Source of the DNA: JBGAWK01 sp044227665
GTDB lineage: Bacteria; Bacteroidota; Bacteroidia; Chitinophagales; JADIYW01
Assembly (NCBI GenBank): GCA_044227665.1
Contig: JBGAWK010000071.1
Span: forward strand, 1 to 9,878
Direction: 5' to 3'
Length of the DNA: 9,878 nt
Each line of letters opens with the position of its first letter. Positions within the stretch are counted from its first letter, which is position 1. The notes beneath the pieces are model-generated. The model did no database searches and was not told the origin of the DNA. It saw nothing but the letters and a program-made list of their open reading frames with translations. Shown piece by piece: positions 1 to 7,167 of the stretch. The position numbers and the translations under genes are program-made.

Positions 1-8
1 AAAAATAC

Positions 9-824
9 ATGTCCATACAAAAGGAAATAAAACGCATAACGACCCAAACACTTCGAGAGATGAAGCAAAGGGGAGAGAAAATAGCCATGCTTACTGCGTA
101 TGACTATTCAATGGCAAAGGTTATAGATGACGCAGGAATAGATATTATCTTGGTAGGGGATAGTGCTTCTAATGTGATGGCAGGTCATGAGACTACTTTG
201 CCTATAACTTTGGATGAGATGATATATCATGCTTCATCAGTTATTCGAGCGGCACACCGATGTCTGGTTGTAGTAGATTTACCCTTTGGCTCCTATCAAG
301 GGGATTCCAAGGAAGCCTTAAAGGCTGCGATACGCATCATGAAGGAAACTGGAGCCCATGCCGTAAAATTAGAGGGGGGTAGGGAAGTAGCGGAGTCTAT
401 AGAGCGTATCCTTACTGCTGGAATTCCTGTAATGGGACATCTAGGGCTTACACCCCAATCTATTTATAAATTTGGCACATATACGGTTCGTGCCAAGGAA
501 GAAGAGGAAGCACTAAGGTTGCAGGAAGATGCTAAATTATTGGACGATATAGGCTGTTTTGCGGTAGTATTGGAGAAAATCCCAGCACACCTAGGAAAAG
601 TAGTGGCAGAGAGTATAGCTGTACCTGTAATTGGTATAGGTGCAGGGAAGTATGTAGATGGACAAGTATTAGTATTACATGATATGCTAGGACTTACACA
701 TGAGTTTAAGCCTAGATTTCTTAGAGCCTATTTAGATCTTTATTCAGATATCAAAGGTGCTGTGCAACATTATGTATCTGATGTGAAAGCCAAAGACTTC
801 CCCAATGACAAGGAACAGTATTAA
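9..824 (+). CDS. panB: 3-methyl-2-oxobutanoate hydroxymethyltransferase
   Basis: This cytoplasmic enzyme adds a hydroxymethyl group from 5,10-methylenetetrahydrofolate to 2-oxoisovalerate to give ketopantoate, the first committed step towards pantothenate and coenzyme A. The 271-residue length matches the family (about 264 in E. coli). Visible family motifs are MLTAYDYSMAK (27-37), VGDS (49-52), DLPFGSY (90-96), KLEGG (120-124), GHLGLTPQS (143-151), VLEKIP (187-192) and IGIGAG further on. Asp51 and Asp90 fit the Mg-binding pair, and Glu189 the conserved catalytic glutamate. The ATG at 9 gives a normal N-terminus, but only 8 bases lie upstream, so its promoter and any operon partner are outside the window. 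Its stop is 2 bases from the stop of convergent typA. Nothing in the protein looks damaged. Confidence 0.97.
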   Translation: MSIQKEIKRITTQTLREMKQRGEKIAMLTAYDYSMAKVIDDAGIDIILVGDSASNVMAGHETTLPITLDEMIYHASSVIRAAHRCLVVVDLPFGSYQGDSKEALKAAIRIMKETGAHAVKLEGGREVAESIERILTAGIPVMGHLGLTPQSIYKFGTYTVRAKEEEEALRLQEDAKLLDDIGCFAVVLEKIPAHLGKVVAESIAVPVIGIGAGKYVDGQVLVLHDMLGLTHEFKPRFLRAYLDLYSDIKGAVQHYVSDVKAKDFPNDKEQY

Positions 825-826
825 GA

Positions 827-2626
827 TTACTTTCCAGTCTTTCTTTTGCGTTCGTTTTCTTCTAAGTAGATTTTTCGTAGGCGTATAGACTTAGGTGTCA
901 ATTCTACATATTCGTCATCTTGAATATATTCCAAAGCTTCTTCTAGCGTAAATTTTATAGGAGGTGCTAAGCGTACTTTGTCGTCAGAGCCTGAGGCGCG
1001 TACGTTGGTCAACTTTTTCGTTACCGTACAGTTGATGACCAAATCATCGCCACGAGAGTTCTCGCCTACCACCATGCCTGTATAAATCTCATCTCCGGGT
1101 TCGATAAAGAATTTACCTCTATCCTGCAATTTGTCTAATGCATAAGCTATAGCTTCGCCAGTTTCCTTAGAAATTAATGACCCACTAATTCTTCCGGGAA
1201 CTTCACCCTTGAAAGGGGCATATTCTTTGAATCTATGTGCCATGATGGCTTCTCCTGAAGTAGCTGTAATCAGCTCATTTCTCAAGCCTATGATACCTCG
1301 TGAAGGTATTTCAAACTCCAGTACTGTGCGATCGCCTTTTAGAGTCATATTTTTCATCTCGCCTTTACGACGAGCCACCATCTCTATGGCTGTACCAGAA
1401 GATTTTTCGGGTAAGTCTATGGTAAGTTCCTCTATAGGCTCACACCTTTTACCCAAAAGTTCCTTAAATAGCACCTGAGGCTGACCTACTTGTAATTCAT
1501 AACCTTCACGTCGCATTGTTTCTATAAGTACAGATAGATGTAGCACACCACGACCAAAAACTTTGAAGCTATCGGCAGTTTCTCCAGATTCTACACGCAA
1601 GGCAAGGTTTTTTTCTAATTCTTTCTCTAGCCTGTCTTTTAAGTGACGTGAAGTGACAAATTTCCCTTCTTTTCCAAAGAATGGAGAATCATTTATGGTA
1701 AAAGTCATACACATAGTGGGCTCGTCTATGGATATTTGAGCCATGCCTTCAGGATTTTCAAAGTCAGCAATAGTATCACCGATTTCAAAGCCTTCAATAC
1801 CTACTACCGCACATATTTCTCCAGCTTCTACTTGCTCTACTTTTTTCTTTGCCATTCCTTCAAAAACCATCAGTTCTTTGATACGAGATTTTTGGATACT
1901 ACCATCTCTTTTTACCAAACAAACGGGCATATTACTTTTGATAATACCTCTAAAAACTCTTCCTATAGCTATACGTCCAATAAAGTTTGAATAATCTAAT
2001 GAAGTAATCTGCATCTGCAAAGTCCCCTCTTCGGTTCTAGGTGTAGGAATATGCTCCAATATAGTATCCATAAGTGCTACTATATCCTGAGTAGGCTTTT
2101 TCCAGTCGTAGCTCATCCAACCATTTTTTGCACTACCATATACACAAGGGAAGTCTAGCTGGTCTTCGCTGGCATCGAGGTGAAACATCAAATCGAATAC
2201 TTTCTCATGTACTTCGTCGGGCGTACAATTTTCCTTATCTACTTTGTTGATTACAACTATAGGCTTTAGCCCCAAATGTAAGGCTTTCTGTAGTACAAAG
2301 CGCGTCTGTGGCATGGGGCCTTCAAAAGCATCTACGAGCAACAATACCCCATCAGACATCTTGAGAACACGTTCTACTTCGCCACCAAAGTCAGCGTGAC
2401 CTGGGGTGTCTATAATGTTGATTTTAGTATCTTTATAAGTAACACTACAATTCTTTGAGACAATAGTAATACCTCTTTCTCTTTCTAACTCGTTATTGTC
2501 CAAGATAAGTACGCCATGATTTTCGTGGTCGGCAAAAGTCTTACATTCCCATAAAATTTTATCTACGAGGGTGGTTTTGCCGTGGTCAACGTGTGCGATA
2601 ATGGCTATGTTTCTTAAATTTTGCAT
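827..2626 (-). CDS. typA: Translational GTPase TypA/BipA
   Basis: TypA is an EF-G-like GTPase that binds the 70S ribosome and aids 50S assembly and growth under stress such as cold. The 599-residue protein is full length. The G domain shows P-loop AHVDHGKTT (11-19), RERGITI (49-55), DTPGHADF (73-80), NKVD (127-130) and GSAK (164-167), followed by domain II, the EF-G-like domains and the BipA-specific C-terminal region ending in a basic tail (NERKRKTGK). The reading frame stays open 7 codons further to a TTG at 2647. I prefer the ATG at 2626 because MQNLRNIAIIAHVDHG is the usual family N-terminus, and because the TTG lies inside a perfect -7 promoter box (2645-2652). The gene is monocistronic here, convergent with panB and divergent from mtaB. 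Confidence 0.96.
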   Translation of the reverse strand: MQNLRNIAIIAHVDHGKTTLVDKILWECKTFADHENHGVLILDNNELERERGITIVSKNCSVTYKDTKINIIDTPGHADFGGEVERVLKMSDGVLLLVDAFEGPMPQTRFVLQKALHLGLKPIVVINKVDKENCTPDEVHEKVFDLMFHLDASEDQLDFPCVYGSAKNGWMSYDWKKPTQDIVALMDTILEHIPTPRTEEGTLQMQITSLDYSNFIGRIAIGRVFRGIIKSNMPVCLVKRDGSIQKSRIKELMVFEGMAKKKVEQVEAGEICAVVGIEGFEIGDTIADFENPEGMAQISIDEPTMCMTFTINDSPFFGKEGKFVTSRHLKDRLEKELEKNLALRVESGETADSFKVFGRGVLHLSVLIETMRREGYELQVGQPQVLFKELLGKRCEPIEELTIDLPEKSSGTAIEMVARRKGEMKNMTLKGDRTVLEFEIPSRGIIGLRNELITATSGEAIMAHRFKEYAPFKGEVPGRISGSLISKETGEAIAYALDKLQDRGKFFIEPGDEIYTGMVVGENSRGDDLVINCTVTKKLTNVRASGSDDKVRLAPPIKFTLEEALEYIQDDEYVELTPKSIRLRKIYLEENERKRKTGK

Positions 2627-2644
2627 GAAAAGCAATTTTTTTTG

Positions 2645-2652
2645 CAAAGGTA
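2645..2652 (-). promoter_or_regulatory. Putative typA promoter -7 element
   Basis: Read on the minus strand this is TACCTTTG, a full match to the Bacteroidota -7 consensus TAnnTTTG. It would place the transcription start near 2640, leaving a leader of about 14 bases before the typA ATG at 2626. I do not see a TTTG-type -33 element at the expected 19-21 base spacing, so the call rests on the -7 box and its position. Confidence 0.5.
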
Positions 2653-2789
2653 GCTTATACCTTTAGCAGAGGGAAGTGGTTTGTACTACCAAATGATTAA
2701 CATATCTTTCATATTATAGGGAATTTTTACAAATACATTAAAAAATTGGTAAATTGAGGGAATTAAATTTTAGGTAAAATATAAAAGAC

Positions 2790-2797
2790 TTACTTTG
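2790..2797 (+). promoter_or_regulatory. Possible mtaB promoter -7 element
   Basis: TTACTTTG matches TAnnTTTG except at its second base. A weak -33 candidate, TTTT, lies at 2768-2771 with an 18-base spacer. Transcription would begin near 2803, giving a leader of roughly 14 bases before the GTG start of mtaB. The site is imperfect in an AT-rich region, so this is tentative. Confidence 0.3.
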
Positions 2798-2816
2798 TCT
2801 TTTCAATACTTAGTAC

Positions 2817-4112
2817 GTGCATACGGTAGCTTTTCATACATTGGGGTGTAAACTCAACTTTTCTGAGACATCTACTTTGTCCCGCATGATGCAGGATAAA
2901 GGTTTTGAGGTAGTGGGAGATGGTGAAATAGCTGATGTATATGTGGTAAATACATGTTCTGTAACCGATCATGCCGACAAGAAATGTAGAAATATAGTAC
3001 GTCGTTCTTTGCGCAAAAATCCAGATGCCCATATTGTGGTGGTCGGTTGCTATGCCCAATTGAAGCCACAAGAAATAGCCGCTATCAAGGGGGTAGATAT
3101 GGTGCTGGGTGCAAAGGAAAAATTCCAGTTGCCAGATTTGCTGAATGCCGTAGTGAAAAATCCCTGTGGTAAAGTGTATGCCTCTGACATTGCAGAAGCA
3201 GATTTCTTTGTGGATGCCTATTCTGTAGATGACAGAACAAGAGCCTTTCTGAAAATTCAAGATGGCTGTGATTATAAGTGTACTTTTTGCACCATTCCCT
3301 TGGCAAGAGGTAAAAGCCGTAGTGATAAACCCGAAAATGTGCTACGCAATGCTATGATATTAGCTCAGAAGGGTGTAAAAGAAATTGTACTCACAGGGGT
3401 AAATACAGGAGATTATGGGGCAAATATGCCTTTTGATGAAGATTTTTTTACTTTAATCCAACAGTTAGAAGCGGTAGAGGGCATAGAAAGAATACGAATT
3501 TCTTCAATAGAGCCTAATCTTTTACATGAAAAAATTATAGATTATGTAAGCATGAGCCGTAAACTCGTTCCTCACTTTCATATTCCCTTACAATCTGGAA
3601 GTGATAAGATATTGAGCCTTATGCGTAGAAGATATAAAAGATCATTATACAAGGAGCGTATTTCCTATATAAAGGATAAAATTCCTCACGCATGTATAGG
3701 CGTAGATGTGATTACGGGGTTTCCTGGTGAAACCGATGACGATTTTATGGATACCTATACTTTCTTGGAGCGTTTGGACATCAGCTATATTCATGTATTC
3801 ACCTATTCGGAGCGAGCCAATACTTTGGCAGAAAGTATGGATAGCGTAGTGCCACAAAATATCCGTGAAGCAAGAACTCAAAAATTACGCTATTTATCTG
3901 AGTTGAAAAGAATAGGATTTTACAATGAACATATACATAGCCAACGAGATGTACTTTGGGAAGGAGAGAATAAAAATGGGTGGATGTATGGATTTACAGA
4001 CAATTATATTAAGGTGGCTACACCCTTTCGAGAAGATAAGATAAATACGATAGCAAAGGTAGATTTGCAACAACTATATGAAAATAAATATTTTACAATA
4101 AATAATCTATAA
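2817..4112 (+). CDS. mtaB: tRNA (N6-L-threonylcarbamoyladenosine(37)-C(2))-methylthiotransferase MtaB
   Basis: MtaB is a radical-SAM enzyme with two [4Fe-4S] clusters. It converts t6A37 to ms2t6A37 next to the anticodon of tRNAs reading ANN codons, which stabilises codon pairing. The 431-residue protein has the N-terminal methylthiotransferase domain with cluster-binding Cys11, Cys47 and Cys78, then the radical-SAM motif Cys151-x3-Cys155-x2-Cys158 in DGCDYKCTFC, then a C-terminal TRAM-like segment around WEGENKNGWMYGF. The start codon is GTG: an in-frame TAG sits at 2811-2813 with no other start between, and the resulting MHTVAFHTLGCKLN matches the MtaB N-terminus as known from B. subtilis YqeV. 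The motif TLGCKLN favours MtaB over MiaB or RimO. It abuts the next gene with no gap. Confidence 0.95.
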   Translation: MHTVAFHTLGCKLNFSETSTLSRMMQDKGFEVVGDGEIADVYVVNTCSVTDHADKKCRNIVRRSLRKNPDAHIVVVGCYAQLKPQEIAAIKGVDMVLGAKEKFQLPDLLNAVVKNPCGKVYASDIAEADFFVDAYSVDDRTRAFLKIQDGCDYKCTFCTIPLARGKSRSDKPENVLRNAMILAQKGVKEIVLTGVNTGDYGANMPFDEDFFTLIQQLEAVEGIERIRISSIEPNLLHEKIIDYVSMSRKLVPHFHIPLQSGSDKILSLMRRRYKRSLYKERISYIKDKIPHACIGVDVITGFPGETDDDFMDTYTFLERLDISYIHVFTYSERANTLAESMDSVVPQNIREARTQKLRYLSELKRIGFYNEHIHSQRDVLWEGENKNGWMYGFTDNYIKVATPFREDKINTIAKVDLQQLYENKYFTINNL

Positions 4113-4448
4113 ATGGCATTTATATATATCATACACCTATTTTGTAGTCCCTTGTTTTTAGCAGGCGCAATGCTATTCAGATATATAAGAACCAAAAGGC
4201 TAAATGCATTTTTCGGGCATAGACATCGCTTTGAACATATTACGCAGGAACAAGCTGATGCTGCAAATAAATTTGTAGCAAATTTTATGATTGTATGTGC
4301 TTTATTGTCTGCAATTGCGCAAGGGATATTAATAAAAAGGTATGGTGTGGAATTCGCCATCGGACCTAGTGTGTTGGCAACAATGACTGGCGTATTTATT
4401 TCTTATGTAGCCTCAGAAATATACATATCGGATAAATTCGAAAATTAG
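4113..4448 (+). CDS. Small three-helix membrane protein, possibly SdpI-like
   Basis: This is a 111-residue integral membrane protein with hydrophobic segments at about 3-22, 55-74 and 80-100. Between the first two lies a basic loop, FFGHRHRF (33-40), followed by QEQADAANKFVANF (45-58). That pattern, a Gly-x-Arg segment then a Glu/Ala/Asn helix leading into a membrane span, resembles SdpI-family proteins, but the match is from memory and partial, so the family is tentative and no function is assigned. Its ATG directly follows the mtaB stop codon (TAA at 4110-4112), so it is probably cotranscribed and translationally coupled with mtaB. It converges with the DinB-like gene, 9 bases between stops. 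The intact frame and tight spacing make it a real gene. Confidence 0.75.
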   Translation: MAFIYIIHLFCSPLFLAGAMLFRYIRTKRLNAFFGHRHRFEHITQEQADAANKFVANFMIVCALLSAIAQGILIKRYGVEFAIGPSVLATMTGVFISYVASEIYISDKFEN

Positions 4449-4470
4449 CGAGTACTACTACACCTTGCTA
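4446..4470. terminator. Weak hairpin between convergent genes, possible bidirectional terminator
   Basis: TAGCGAG (4446-4452) pairs with CTTGCTA (4464-4470) over 7 pairs including one G-T, around an 11-base loop. It spans the stop codons of both the small membrane-protein gene and the DinB-like gene. There is no T tract on either side, so it is not a classical intrinsic terminator. Position is the main argument for it. Confidence 0.22.
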
Positions 4471-5000
4471 TATAATGCTAGTGTTTTGATGGTATTGCCA
4501 TGATGATACAAGTGATAGGTGGTAAAAAACAGCATCTCTCTTACAGTGACTTTGCCTATAATAGGGTGGGGCATACAATATTTGTCCAAATCCGTTTCAT
4601 CCCATAGCTCAATAGTATGCAACAGGGAATTGTAGGAGGTATTCCATAAGCTAGAAGTGAGGTTTTTATTTTTAAACAAAAATTTGGGATTATACGTAAA
4701 AGAAGATTTAGCACCTTTGGCTAGGTTTCTTTGGTATAATGTGATAATTTCTTCAGAGCTTCTTAGTATTTCGGGATTGCCACCGATTTGCTGTATGACA
4801 AATTTTGGGAAACGCATAGATATAGATAAAAGACCATTGGCTATGAGTAAATGCTCTATATGGTCTGCAATACTCCACTTGGAAGGAATATTATCGCCAA
4901 AAGTTTTTTCATCTATAGATTCAAGAGTTGCATCTATTTCATGGCAATATAATGTAATAAGTTCAGCTATATCTTTTTTGCTATAAATCCTATAATGCAT
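4458..5000 (-). CDS. DinB-like four-helix-bundle protein
   Basis: The 180-residue protein fits the DinB/DUF664-type fold, a four-helix bundle often carrying a metal held by three histidines. The pattern visible here is W-S-I-A-D-H-I-E-H-L (42-51), giving His47, and a C-terminal YHLYHHGN (162-169) giving His163 and His167 in an HxxxH arrangement. Known relatives include metal-dependent thiol transferases (bacillithiol, mycothiol) and many proteins without assigned function; the substrate cannot be read from this sequence. There is no signal peptide, so it is cytoplasmic. It lies 62 bases downstream of the HHH-barrel gene on the same strand and may be the last gene of that operon, though the gap could hold its own promoter. 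I found no good -7 element there. Confidence 0.75.
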   Translation of the reverse strand: MHYRIYSKKDIAELITLYCHEIDATLESIDEKTFGDNIPSKWSIADHIEHLLIANGLLSISMRFPKFVIQQIGGNPEILRSSEEIITLYQRNLAKGAKSSFTYNPKFLFKNKNLTSSLWNTSYNSLLHTIELWDETDLDKYCMPHPIIGKVTVREMLFFTTYHLYHHGNTIKTLALYSKV

Positions 5001-5062
5001 GGCTATGTATAAAAAATATGTTAGGCTAAGATAACTAATCTATAGCCAAATTCTATAAAATA

Positions 5063-7144
5063 CTAAAATTTTACCCTTAGTTGGGCCTTAAATTCTGAAC
5101 GCTTATTGCTATTGAGTTGGTCATATCCCGAACCTATTTCTGTTTGATTGGGATAGTAAGTCTGTGCATATCTTAGCCATAAATCTAGGTGAGAGGTGAT
5201 TCTAAACTTTGTCATAACGTAATATCTGTAACCTCGACCATAGAATGCAGGTACTGAAAAGGCATATAATACATCCGACTCGTAGGTGTAAATTCTACTA
5301 TTATAGCTTTCGGTTTCAAACATACAAAATCTAGTATTTATGCCAAATAGGCTATTTTTTGTTTCCCATCCCATATCTTGGAATAATAGGTATCCTTTTT
5401 CTTTGGGGGTAAAAGAGTTGTCATACTGTGCATATTCAAATCTCGTCCTAAAAGACCACTGCGTATTAGGATTGAAATCAATATGGAAGCGTGCCCGTAA
5501 GGATTTTCGGGGTGCAACGTAATCAATTATAGCGTCAGCATCAGGCACATTGGCATCTTTGGTTTCATATCTTATGCGTGCGTAAATACGTGTAGATCGT
5601 ACAGGTGTCCATGTCACCTGAGTATATATGTCTATACCATTGGTTTTGGCTTTGTCAACACCGAATTTCATCCACGGGAATATGAAGAAGTCAAAATAGC
5701 TTTCTACTTTAAAATTTTTTATCGGAGAAAAAGTAGTGCCTATATACAATCCATTTTCGTTGGAAGGGGTAGAGTTTTCTGAGAAACCATCTGCATAAAG
5801 ACTATAGTATTTAGGAGAATAATAGCGATGCAAAATGCTCAAGGCGACACCTGGCATGGGCTTTACCATAGCACCATTTACTATTGCGAAGCCATAATCA
5901 TTGTTATTGAGTGCAGCTTCTCCAAATATATGCCACTTATTGAAAAGGTAGCTATAATCTAGGCTGCCATTAAATAAGGTCTTGCCTCTGAAGTCATACT
6001 TATTATATAGGTCGTCCGAAGATTGCAGCGACTTGCTCATACGTGTGTATAAAAAATTGCCTCCTATATTTAATCTTGAACCTCTCCATTGTATTCTACT
6101 TCCGGCATTGAGTACCTTTACACTATTTCTATCTTCTAGTTCAGAAGTAGTCCTATGATAGCCACTGGTCTGAAGGGAGGAGATATTATCTAGGTCATCT
6201 TCTAGTGTATCTGTTGTAAGAACATTAGCATCACGTTTTCTATAAGATAAAATACCTGTAATATAAATATTTTTAATTTTTATTGTGCTGCCTATGCCTC
6301 GGTAGAACAATATCTCGTTGGCAGAGGCGTGTGGTTGCAGGGTGCGCCCATTTCTTTTTATGCGTATGGGGTCACCACCTTTGCCTATGCCATAGCCTTG
6401 CCAGCTTACGAGACCCTGTCCCCAGTTGGCTTGAAAATCTCCCAATGCTAGCGCATGTAGCCATTTGCGCTGAGAAAGGTATAAGTGACCAGAGAAGTAG
6501 TCGAATTTGGATTTTATATCTTTGTTCCAAAGCTTTTCGCCCCCATCTTTTTCAATAGTAAATCCATAGCTCAAAAGATTGGAATAAGTATATCTATAAC
6601 GCAATAGTACAGCTTGGTTGTTGCCTAGATATTTGGAATTGCCCAATGTGTCTTTACTATAGCCATTAGCTTTTTCGATGGGCAATCTATATCTGCTTAG
6701 TATTTGATGCTTTCCATCAAAAAGTAAATTTTTGAACGTTTTAAGATTTTTAGTGTCTTCCGTGACAGTAATATAAGGCAATACGGCCAAGAAACCTTCC
6801 CTGTCCATGCCATATATAGATTGCAGCTCAAAAACAGATTTGAAATCGCCGAAGTTTTTTCTGTAGCTGACAATAGATGAAGCTATAATGTCACTGAATA
6901 AGCCACCCAACATCAGTTCATCATAGGAGGCTTTATTAATATTTATTTTATCACTAATCCTACTTAAAAAGGCATCTTCTATCGTGGAAAAGTTGTCCAT
7001 GCTTTCAGCGTCTTCACCACGCTCTATGACACGTTCCAGTTCTTGTTCTATTTGTTGTTGTATGATGCCTGTATCTGCAACTTGTGAGAAGCTTTGTACT
7101 GTGTATCCCAGAGTCAGGATGCTTATCAGTAGGCACCAAAGCAT
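5063..7144 (-). CDS. ComEA-like helix-hairpin-helix domain fused to an outer-membrane beta-barrel
   Basis: A 693-residue exported protein. Residues 1-21 (MLWCLLISILTLGYTVQSFSQ) form a hydrophobic signal peptide. An acidic linker (24-63) leads to a ComEA-like HHH region at about 66-125: ININKASYDEL, then YRKNFGDFKSVFELQSIYGM. HHH domains of this type bind DNA in competence protein ComEA, but here the first hairpin reads GGLF instead of GIG, so DNA binding is uncertain. Residues from about 140 on are rich in aromatic, alternating strands and contain GDFQANWGQGL (235-245) and GKGGDP (254-259), and the protein ends LRVKF with the C-terminal Phe of outer-membrane barrels. This layout recurs in Bacteroidota as an uncharacterised HHH protein. 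Its ATG shares one base with the stop of the PorV-like gene. The signal peptide lacks a basic N-region; in-frame codons just upstream encode KKQTI but offer no standard start. Confidence 0.82.
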   Translation of the reverse strand: MLWCLLISILTLGYTVQSFSQVADTGIIQQQIEQELERVIERGEDAESMDNFSTIEDAFLSRISDKININKASYDELMLGGLFSDIIASSIVSYRKNFGDFKSVFELQSIYGMDREGFLAVLPYITVTEDTKNLKTFKNLLFDGKHQILSRYRLPIEKANGYSKDTLGNSKYLGNNQAVLLRYRYTYSNLLSYGFTIEKDGGEKLWNKDIKSKFDYFSGHLYLSQRKWLHALALGDFQANWGQGLVSWQGYGIGKGGDPIRIKRNGRTLQPHASANEILFYRGIGSTIKIKNIYITGILSYRKRDANVLTTDTLEDDLDNISSLQTSGYHRTTSELEDRNSVKVLNAGSRIQWRGSRLNIGGNFLYTRMSKSLQSSDDLYNKYDFRGKTLFNGSLDYSYLFNKWHIFGEAALNNNDYGFAIVNGAMVKPMPGVALSILHRYYSPKYYSLYADGFSENSTPSNENGLYIGTTFSPIKNFKVESYFDFFIFPWMKFGVDKAKTNGIDIYTQVTWTPVRSTRIYARIRYETKDANVPDADAIIDYVAPRKSLRARFHIDFNPNTQWSFRTRFEYAQYDNSFTPKEKGYLLFQDMGWETKNSLFGINTRFCMFETESYNSRIYTYESDVLYAFSVPAFYGRGYRYYVMTKFRITSHLDLWLRYAQTYYPNQTEIGSGYDQLNSNKRSEFKAQLRVKF

Positions 7145-7167
7145 TATTGTTTGCTTTTTTTCTTCTT
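7142..7167 (-). promoter_or_regulatory. TAATG overlap with purine-rich tract before the HHH-barrel gene
   Basis: The stop TAA of the PorV-like gene (7146-7144) and the start ATG of the HHH-barrel gene (7144-7142) share one base. Upstream, the minus strand carries a purine tract at 7167-7154 that includes seven consecutive A (7161-7155). This is the usual geometry for stop-restart translational coupling, with the tract as the likely ribosome landing site. It implies a fixed ratio of the two envelope proteins. Confidence 0.6.

Noticed and set aside
2627..2647. Seven extra N-terminal codons of typA from a TTG start
   Set aside because: The residues are not part of the family N-terminus and the TTG falls within an exact -7 promoter box.
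2718..2778. Direct repeats AGGGAATT (2718-2725 and 2757-2764) and GGTAAA (2748-2753 and 2773-2778) upstream of mtaB
   Set aside because: They are short, differ in spacing and lie in strongly AT-rich sequence, so chance is a sufficient explanation without comparison to relatives.
2790..3260. 156-codon open frame on the - strand over the start of mtaB
   Set aside because: It is antisense to the well-supported MtaB cluster-binding domain and its His/Tyr/Cys-rich translation resembles no protein family. Chance frame.
5000..5048. 7-base inverted repeat TGGCTAT/ATAGCCA between the HHH-barrel and DinB-like genes
   Set aside because: The 35-base loop makes a stable hairpin unlikely, there is no T tract, and one arm touches the DinB start codon. 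Not enough for a terminator or operator call.
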